64,000 nucleotides of DNA from Paraphoma chrysanthemicola (taxonomy: Eukaryota > Ascomycota > Dothideomycetes > Pleosporales > Phaeosphaeriaceae): assembly GCA_020744225.1 (NCBI GenBank), contig JAGMWG010000002.1, forward strand, positions 2,232,001-2,296,000, in the 5' to 3' direction. The position numbers and the translations under genes are program-made. The notes below the pieces were generated by a model. That model searched no databases. It saw only the letters and a list, made by a program, of their open reading frames with translations, and was not told the origin of the DNA. This document shows, piece by piece, positions 57,405 through 64,000 of this stretch (within the stretch, counting starts at the first letter, position 1; the number at the start of each line of letters is the position of its first letter).

Positions 57405-58577
57405 ATGCCTCTGTTCAAGAAGTCTACGCGTTCGTCGCCCACAAGCCGGGCTGACAACTGCGGTCACATCGACCTGATCTCTGAGAATCCTACCGATAGA
57501 GGTCTCGCAGTGAGCCCATCGCGCCTTTTATCTCTGCCGAAAGAGCTTCGTCTGGAAATCTGGCAATATGTGCTCAAGGATGCCACACGAGACAAGCTCG
57601 TCCTGCGCGTGCATCGACGCAACGAGCCTTTCATATCCGGCAAGCGTTTTTGTAATTCTCTCTACAAACGCTCAACAGCACCTGAGGTAGCAACAAGCTT
57701 CGAACAGCCTCCCAGGTCACCTTTGGGCGTCAACCTTCTCAGGACGAATCACCTCGTCTACTGGGAGGCACTGCCGATCCTGTACGGGAGTATCGTCTTT
57801 TGCATTCGGGATATAGAGGGTATCTTTCCGCTCTTTCTAGAGAGGCTGTCGCCATTTGCACAGTCCTCCATATGCGTAATTCGGTTGGTCGTCGACCAAG
57901 TATATGACAAGACAAGCTCCATATTTTACTGGGCACTCACCTGCGCTCAAGTCGCGAAACTGGCCGAAACGCTGCGCAGCGTCGAAGTCCAAGGAACCTG
58001 GCCGATTGCAAATCACAGTAAAGTTATACGGCGAGCCATCCTGAATCCGCTGGTTAAGCTGAGGGCTCCGAAAACATTTGTCGACACAGCGAACTGCAGG
58101 ATGACCTACGAGGACGACTTTCAACGGCTTCTTGGGAACGCTGCACAAGAGCTCGAGGCAAAGGCAGACTTACGCAGGGCTTTGACCACCGCCGACATGC
58201 TAGAGAGGCAAGAACGCGAGGACATGGACTATTTGGACGGAGAGCACCCCTTTCAGAAGCGACAGAAGATGCAGGGATTGCCCACCCGTGGAGGGCCATC
58301 CTCGGCGCAGCAGCATGTTATGCCGAGCGATGAAGGCGTCATTGCACGTGATCTGTCTGCGATACCTGGCATCGATCAATTCTGGCAAGAGCTGTTGGAC
58401 TGGGACATGGTAAGCGTCAGGAGTGGCTCTCCGACACCACCACCACCTCCTAACCACATCGACGACGATATTTGGTTGGATAACGCCTCTACTATTGCTG
58501 GAGAGCAGCAGTACAAGGCTTTGAGTGACAAAGATGTTGATGATTGGGAGCTGGTCGATAAGCCTTCCCCGCTGTGA
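57405..58577 (+). CDS. 2EXR/F-box-like protein
   Basis: This is an intronless gene of 390 residues. Residues about 41-57 contain SRLLSLPKELRLEIWQYVL, the same PxELRxxIW opening seen at 11385. GVNLLRTNHLVYWEALPILYGSIVFCI follows; in this family a conserved L-R-x-N/C-x-x-x-Y/E-A-x-P-x-L-Y-x pattern occupies that place. The C-terminal third is acidic and Pro-rich, with PTPPPPPNH and DDDIWLDNAS, and ends DWELVDKPSPL. Members are common, fast-evolving and functionally uncharacterised in Pezizomycotina. An adaptor or protein-interaction role is only a suggestion. The ATG at 57405 follows a T/C-rich leader. Confidence 0.78.
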   Translation: MPLFKKSTRSSPTSRADNCGHIDLISENPTDRGLAVSPSRLLSLPKELRLEIWQYVLKDATRDKLVLRVHRRNEPFISGKRFCNSLYKRSTAPEVATSFEQPPRSPLGVNLLRTNHLVYWEALPILYGSIVFCIRDIEGIFPLFLERLSPFAQSSICVIRLVVDQVYDKTSSIFYWALTCAQVAKLAETLRSVEVQGTWPIANHSKVIRRAILNPLVKLRAPKTFVDTANCRMTYEDDFQRLLGNAAQELEAKADLRRALTTADMLERQEREDMDYLDGEHPFQKRQKMQGLPTRGGPSSAQQHVMPSDEGVIARDLSAIPGIDQFWQELLDWDMVSVRSGSPTPPPPPNHIDDDIWLDNASTIAGEQQYKALSDKDVDDWELVDKPSPL

Positions 58578-58850
58578 GCTGTTGGCGGCTTCTAAGCCAG
58601 CTGCACCTTATATGCCGCGAACACAGAGGTCCAGGAGAGTCTGTTCACCCGGTGCGACCTTGAAATTGTCGACTCGGATCAACCATCTCCCTTTCACGAC
58701 TATTGGCTTTGGTTTTGTGGCTGCCTTCTCGATTGCGCTAGCCGTTGGTCGAGCTCTGATCAGTAATACAACAATCCTGCACCGGACCCATCTCATATAA
58801 CAGGCACTGGAAGGCCATTCGCATGTAGGGCTAAAATTCAGCAGTCCACG

Positions 58851-59840
58851 ATGGCCAAACCTGAAAAAGAGCATCTGACTTTCACCGATCACCTCACCCT
58901 GAAACCGCTCGGCAATGACTCCTACGAAACTGCACACCCTCCCGGCAAGATGGCCAATTTTCCCCCCGTTGCATACGGCGGATACGCACTAGCAACAGCA
59001 TGCAAGTCTGCTTACCTCACCGTCCCTACAGGATACCATCTCTACTCTCTGCAAGGCAACTTTCTCGGCCCTGCTACTACAGATCGACCATTCCGCGCAA
59101 ACGTCCGCACAGTCCGTCAAACACGCGCATTCGCAACACGCCAAGTCGAAGTCAGCCAGAAGCGCGACGATGGCGGGGATCGGGTGTGCCTAATTGCGAT
59201 CGCTGATTTCCACGTCAAAGAGCAAGCCTCGTTACTCGAATACTCAAAACCACCAAGGATGACGTACAGCCATTACGAAACTTTGTTGGCGCGAAAAGAA
59301 GCGCATCAAAAGCACATGGAGGATGGCAAGATCACTCAGAAACTGTTCGATGCACACGAGAACGCTTTTGAAGGCATGAGATTCTTCGAACAACGCCAGT
59401 GTCCCGAGGCAGTGTTCGCGCAAAATCTCTGGGGCATGGCGAAGTACCTCCCAACAACTCAAGATCACTTGCCCACGACTTTGAAGACGAGCGCAGAGTG
59501 GTTTCGGTGTCTCGAACCAATGGCTACGCCTATTGACAATATGACCAGCATGACTTGGTTTGCCGACGGCGCGATATCGATTCTGCCACTAGCATTCAAC
59601 CATCTGTGGCTTGAAGACATTAGTGCATGCTCGAGTTTAGACTTCTCGTTGCGATTTTTCAAGAGCGGGGATGAGATAGATACGTGCAAGTGGCACTTGC
59701 GAGAGCTGACGACTCCTGTAGCCAGTGAGGCACGGAGCTTCGGGGAGTCGTGGTTATTTGATGAGCAAGGGAGTCCAGTGGCCTACATGAGTCAACAAAG
59801 TATCTTGAGGCCAAAACAAAGTGGGAAGGGGAAGCTGTAG
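58851..59840 (+). CDS. TesB-type acyl-CoA thioesterase-like protein
   Basis: This is an intronless gene of 329 residues with two hotdog halves. The first half includes PVAYGGYALATACKSAYLTVP, YHLYSLQGNFLGPATTDRPF and a strand-rich RTVRQTRAFATRQVEVSQ, as in TesB/ACOT8 thioesterases. The second half includes MTWFADGAISILPLAFNHLW and SLDFSLRFF, where the usual Asp-containing SLDHSMWFH-like motif would lie; the Asp remains but the following His is Phe. GESWLFDEQGSPVAYMSQQSIL matches the closing strand. By family it hydrolyses acyl-CoA to free acid and CoA, often in peroxisomes. The C-terminal GKL only weakly resembles a PTS1 signal. Some fungal relatives lie in secondary-metabolite clusters, but nothing here indicates one. 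Confidence 0.82.
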   Translation: MAKPEKEHLTFTDHLTLKPLGNDSYETAHPPGKMANFPPVAYGGYALATACKSAYLTVPTGYHLYSLQGNFLGPATTDRPFRANVRTVRQTRAFATRQVEVSQKRDDGGDRVCLIAIADFHVKEQASLLEYSKPPRMTYSHYETLLARKEAHQKHMEDGKITQKLFDAHENAFEGMRFFEQRQCPEAVFAQNLWGMAKYLPTTQDHLPTTLKTSAEWFRCLEPMATPIDNMTSMTWFADGAISILPLAFNHLWLEDISACSSLDFSLRFFKSGDEIDTCKWHLRELTTPVASEARSFGESWLFDEQGSPVAYMSQQSILRPKQSGKGKL

Positions 59841-60087
59841 AACGTTTGTATCTATTGACGACTGCTTCGATTGCGTACGTAGGAGGCTAGCATCTTCACG
59901 TAGGTCCTTTTTGGCATACTATAGAAGCACCGACTAGTGCACATATGCGCGCTGATTCCTACATCAAGGTTCGTTAATCGATTCAATTTCACATTCGCCT
60001 CAACTGCGCGTGCTGTGGTGAATGCCCTTTTTAGTCTGGTGTCGGGAGAACCTCGAAGCCCAAGATTCAGGGCTGATAGTGACCTCT

Positions 60088-61481
60088 CTAGAACCAGAAT
60101 GAATGAGTCGCGTTGTCCGTTTCTCCAATGCTTGGGATGTTCGTAGACGCGTCATGCTCCGGATTGTTCATCAACCCATCCTTGACCCAATAGACGACGG
60201 TGGGATCCACTCCATGGAACTTCTTGAAGCGACAGTTGACCACCTCTTCATACAGGCACTGCTGGTTCTGACAAACGTGTCCATAGATGCATTGATCGCG
60301 ACGGCATGCGGAGCCATACTGGCATGGCTGTTTCTGCACCAGATACCGCATGTACAGTACGACATCGGGGTCAAGCTCGGTATGGTCGAAGGCGCGCGCG
60401 GGGCCTTGTCTACACCCGTTGGTAAGATGGTGCCAGTTGCAGGGCTTCCTGTCAATGTCTTTATAAGCTTGGCGCGCGGCTGCGGGTGGTCGCTTGATGT
60501 GATAATCGAGGCGGAGTCCGAATTCGTTGACCGGCACATATTCTGGAGACACTTGTGGGTATGGCGGAAGTTTACCTAGAGCACGAAGGCCATACGTGGG
60601 TGGCCCACTCGCGATGGCATGCTTGGGAGCCTTCCGGGTGGCAGCGGCATGAGACAGACCACAGCGACGGTCGAAACACCAAGACTAAGAAGCTGTTAGC
60701 ACATACCTGCTGAAAATGCCAGCTTACTTACATCATAGAGTCTGCTGACACTCACAAGCGCACCGATGGGGTGAAATGCCTTGAGCGCAATGTAATCCTC
60801 AGCCAACCGGTCTCTCGTAGAAGGTGCGACGAGAACATCCCGTAGCTCTACAAGCTTGTACTGTGGTAGCAGGACATCAAGTCCAGGACCGGTTGTCTCG
60901 CCCTGTACGATCGTCATCTTCGGAAAGATAGCTGTAGGAATGAATGATACGTTGGGTAGTTTCCCGCGGCCAAAAGAACCCGAATGCAGCTACTCTCCGA
61001 CAATGCAGTCCGGCAAGAATCTAAGACTGGTCAGAAAATCTTCCTCTCGAACGCTTGGAAGTCCCTGTCTCACGGACTCTGACAAACCTTGGACCATTTG
61101 CTCCATCGATACCGGATGGTTCAAGCTAGACTGAACACCAACGAAGTTGAATCTAACTCTCAATGAAGCATCACCGACGATGGGCTGAAGTTTGTACGCA
61201 ATCCCGTGGTCCAGCTTCTTCGCGTACCCGTACGCACGAACTTCAATGCGGAAGTCGGCTTCGGACTCTGGCTGTATCTGCGACATAGCTTTTCGAACGG
61301 CGATGCCCAGATGTGACGTGAGGGTCTCAGGCGACTGAAGGAGCGCAGGTAACAACTCTACATAGTTAATTAGCATTCGGCTTCTTTCGAGGCAAGTACC
61401 GACCGGGTGACTATGTAGATCGAGTAGAAGGAGAACGTATGAATCATCTTGTGCCTGGCGACTGTCATTCGTGGCAGGCAT
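60088..61481 (-). pseudogene. DUF7923-like CCCH zinc-finger protein with in-frame TAG
   Basis: One reading frame runs from Met at 61481 to a stop at 60088. It is interrupted by a 47-nt intron (60731..60685, GTAAGT…CTTAG, with GCTAACA) and by a single in-frame TAG at 60992..60990. The first part (SYVLLLLDLHSHPV, EVRAYGYAKKLDHG, VRFNFVGV) resembles the NYN-like DUF7923 domain. After the TAG the frame continues with HSGSFGRGK and FPKMTIVQGE, which fit the next strands of the same fold. The C-terminus is a well-preserved zinc region: KPCNWHHLTNGC, QPCQYGSACRRDQCIYGHVC and NCRFKKFHG. Such proteins are putative RNA-binding factors. Without the TAG the product would be about 448 residues. CAG-to-TAG is the simplest cause. 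Pseudogene, readthrough or sequencing error remain open. The true N-terminus may lie further upstream. Confidence 0.65.
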
Positions 61482-61801
61482 ACCCTCGACGTCGCCATCC
61501 GATGACTTGTTGCATGCGCTGAGCGTAGAATGATCCTCCAGAAGGAGCTACTCTGTAAGCAACGATAGTGGAGCCGTAGTGTCTGCCATCCTGTGTCGGC
61601 CAGACTTGGCAGATGGGAGAATAGTTGTTGACGTCGTAGAGGGCGCAGTCCCAGACTGAAGGCGCGAACGCCTCGACCTCGGAACATTGTAAATCCACTG
61701 CTGGTTGGCATTCACCTCGAGGAAAGGACCAACTCACGTGGCATTGGCAACGACATCGATACCTTCAACGAAAAGCGGTCGACGCACTGACATTACATCA
61801 T
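61465..61801 (-). other. Unresolved coding-like frame upstream of the CCCH gene
   Basis: A start context ATGTCAGTGCGTCGACC near 61794 gives MSVRRPLFVEG. After a possible 65-nt intron (GTATCG…CAGCAG) the frame reads VDLQCSEVEAFAPSVWD, then HYGSTIVAYRVAPSGGSF, ending at 61465. The composition looks like real protein. I do not recognise the family and cannot decide whether this is a 5' exon of the CCCH gene or a separate small gene. Confidence 0.25.
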
Positions 61802-62041
61802 CTCGGGGTTAAGCAGCTAGCTCTGCGGTAACCGTTGAGCTCAATGTGTTCTGTTTAATTTCTCAATTGTGATGTGCAAGCTGACTCCATGAGCACAACG
61901 GAAAGGTGAGGGGCGTGCTTGCCATGGCGGTGAAAACAGTGGTGGCTGCATCTTTTCGCAACAAATCTACCCATGATCAAATCCGGTTCCCGACTTCATT
62001 CTCATACGCCTTTCCAAACTCTTGCACCATTATGATAAAAG

Positions 62042-62799
62042 CTATTTTCGCGTTGTCTCCAGCGATTCGACGCTAAGTTTGCCACCCCACAACTCCAGCC
62101 CATGCAACTGACCAGCCGCCCTCTGCGCTTTCTCAGTTGTGCTCAGGTCAACGAATGCATACCAACCGTGCTCCGGTGGCGCATATCTCTTAGGCTATTT
62201 GACTTTCGACACAGCTTCAACCCGAAAGCCTTGGAAGACCTCGCGGATCTCAAGATCTGACGAGTGGTTGTCAACCGGCCTGGGCAAACAACCCACAAAC
62301 AATCGTCGATCCTCTTTAACGTGCGCAAGAAGATCAGCAGCCCGCATATCGATGGCTAGAGGTAGCTCTCGTGTATACGGGCGCTCTCGCATGTCTCGCT
62401 GCCAGCGCATAGACTGTAGCTCATCGGAATGATTCCTCGGGTCTCTGGGTCGCTTTTGAACGCAAGGCTTTAATTTGAGCGGTCGCCCATGGAGTGGTCT
62501 GCCTGAAAGATTTCGCATAGTTCGATCAGCATCTTCAAATGATGGTAGATCAACGAAATAATTTGATGGACTGCACGACGTGAACGGGACGATGGATATG
62601 TCAATGTTGATGCTAAATAGGTTAGCTCGCACTCCTGCCTTCAGTACGGTACCGCATGGGGCAGGCATTATGAATGTTCCCCAGTATACAACTGAAATAC
62701 CGCCCGGAAAAGCATTGAATCCACATCTGCCTTCTGCGCCGTGTAGGGCATGTTCCCCAATAGATACGAGCACGTGACATCTGTTCCCCGTCCTCTCGC
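62042..62799 (-). pseudogene. Two-RRM RNA-binding protein with in-frame TAG and frame shift
   Basis: Two RNA-recognition motifs can be followed. In RRM1, ARIY reads in one frame and LGNMPYTAQKADVDSML in the next, so the RNP2-like strand appears to lack one base near 62759. A 77-nt intron (GTATAC…TTTAG with GCTAACC) then leads to INIDISIVPFTSC…NYFVDLPSFEDADRTM. RRM2 is RRLFVGCLPRP, SDLEIREVFQGFRVEAVSKVK, TAG at 62197..62195, then PKRYAPPEHGWYAFVDLSTT in the same frame, ending at a TAG at 62042. The stop falls between strands 2 and 3, so a protein ending there would lose half of RRM2. No plausible intron removes the stop without deleting strand 2. The N-terminal boundary is uncertain. Together with its neighbour this suggests decay or readthrough. 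Confidence 0.6.
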
Positions 62800-64000
62800 A
62801 TCGGTAGTTCGTGTCTGCCCCTACTTTCTTTCTTCCCTCGCCAGTTTGACACCTTAGAATATCTATCAGTCAGCATCGTGAACTTGATGCAGAAAGTGCG
62901 CTTGAAAGCACGATAATATCCAAGAATTCGGGAGTTTTACAACCAATCTAGCGCCATTTCCCAACAAAAAGCATGAAAGCGCCATGTCATGATGCTGCAC
63001 CACTTGAAAGACACTCAATACAAACCTTACGCACACGTGAGTCTTTCCAGTCACACGCGCCCTTGGTAAGTCATCGAAGCAGTTGTAGAGAAGGCCAGTG
63101 CTATGTCGTCAATGCTCCTTCGTCGCATCTGCGGGCCGCCCCACTTCCTTCCCGCGGAGAAGCCTCGACTCCAAGCTCCCAGCATCACTCCACATTCAAA
63201 CCCTGCGACGGCACGCTTCAACCCAATTGCTGGCCGTATGACTGCGCTTACACAACATTGCTGATGTCGGAATAAGTCGGCTTCGCAAGCGAAAAGTGTC
63301 GCACGTTCATCGTGCGACTTTTAGTCATCGCGCACAATTTGCATCTCTCTTGGACGGCAGCAACGGGAACATTCTTGCTTGCAAATGCGGCTGAGCATCT
63401 CAGAATAGCCATGGACGATAGTACGAGTCCATGCGAAGTGACGGTGAGTGTGCAACGCAGGGTGTATTTGCAATTCTGTACCAGGAGGCCGGGTCTGGGA
63501 TGATAGGGATTCTGATAATCCCCTGCAGCAAAATGCGATCGCTAGGAACCAGTCTAACAAGATCCGATGGGGAGCATCATTTTCAGGACCGTTGAGAGCT
63601 GCAAAGACGACTTGCAGGCTCCACTGTCGCACCAGGTAAGGCTTAGTCTCCGAGGGAGGCTCCAGAAAATGTACCTTGTCACCCCTGTCGGCCCGGCGGA
63701 TGTGGCGGAGAAATGCTCCTTCCACACGTGCAACGTACGTAATTTTGCAACTGCCCGTACAGTCGAGCACGCCTCGCAGTGCGGACGTACGATGGGTCAT
63801 CAGATGTGATGCTAGGGTCGGCGAATCCTAAATGTGGGTTCAGCCAGCACTACCGCGGAGATGTAGACATCGGCGGGTTGGGCAGGAAGGTGTCTTTCCT
63901 GGTGGGAGGTATATAGAGGCAGAGAAACGAAGAGTGGGGATCACCATCAGCATCAAGAAGCATAACAGCTCGACAAAAGTCTGCTATCCAATCCCTGTGA
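62800..64000. other. Right-end region without a supported gene
   Basis: Short frames only. Near the end the sequence turns into what looks like a promoter and leader (TATATAG at 63910, then an A/C-rich stretch), so a plus-strand gene probably begins just beyond the window. Confidence 0.35.
63910..63916 (+). promoter_or_regulatory. Candidate TATA box of a gene beyond the window
   Basis: TATATAG is followed by an A-rich leader with CATCAAG-type sequence up to the window edge; no ATG of a convincing frame is inside. This is a weak call. Confidence 0.3.

Noticed and set aside
60690..60735. Frame end after DVSKLAFSAGMC as a real C-terminus of a separate gene
   Set aside because: A GTAAGT…CTTAG intron of 47 nt with GCTAACA joins the sequence in phase to the zinc-finger exon.

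Overview
The window is nuclear DNA of a filamentous ascomycete. Coding regions are separated by AT/CT-rich gaps, genes carry short introns (about 44-110 nt, with CTAAC/CTGAC-like branch sites and CAG/TAG acceptors), and the gene content is typical of Pezizomycotina: Zn2Cys6 and copper-fist regulators, a UstYa-family (DUF3328) protein, 2EXR proteins, GPI-anchored phospholipase B and an S10 carboxypeptidase. A dothideomycete is my best guess, but that is inference. I saw no convincing tRNA, rRNA, CRISPR array or intact transposon. Exon boundaries were worked out by hand from reading frame, splice signals and family motifs.

Layout. 0-5.3 kb: two divergent paralogs of an unrecognised family (both minus strand), then a 4-exon 5'-nucleotidase-like metallophosphoesterase. 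5.9-10.7 kb: a Pho23-like ING/PHD protein and a nuclear basic protein with SPKK-like repeats. 11.4-16.4 kb: a 2EXR protein, then a small accessory group: a 5-exon UstYa-family membrane protein transcribed divergently from a 76-residue secreted Tyr/Gly/Pro repeat peptide, followed by a short-chain dehydrogenase. 16.9-19.5 kb: a large disordered nuclear protein. 20.9-23.7 kb: an Rgt1-like Zn2Cys6 regulator. 25.9-27.4 kb: a copper-fist regulator.

31-38.3 kb is a compact housekeeping block: RSC9 divergent from a candidate Rec114 meiotic protein, which converges on DPH2. 38.8-45.7 kb holds two divergent secreted, probably GPI-anchored hydrolases (phospholipase B and an S10 carboxypeptidase). 47.7-49.6 kb: a 6-exon STK32/YANK-type kinase with DFN in place of DFG. 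53.9-59.8 kb: an EMP65/TAPT1 membrane protein, a second 2EXR-like protein and a TesB-type thioesterase. 60-62.8 kb: two neighbouring minus-strand genes, a DUF7923-like/CCCH zinc-finger protein and a two-RRM protein. Each is broken by a single in-frame TAG inside conserved sequence.

Best leads: (1) the UstYa-family gene and Tyr-rich repeat peptide arranged head to head, a possible ribosomal-peptide pair; (2) the two adjacent genes with lone in-frame TAG codons, from decay or readthrough; (3) the unnamed paralog pair at the left end.
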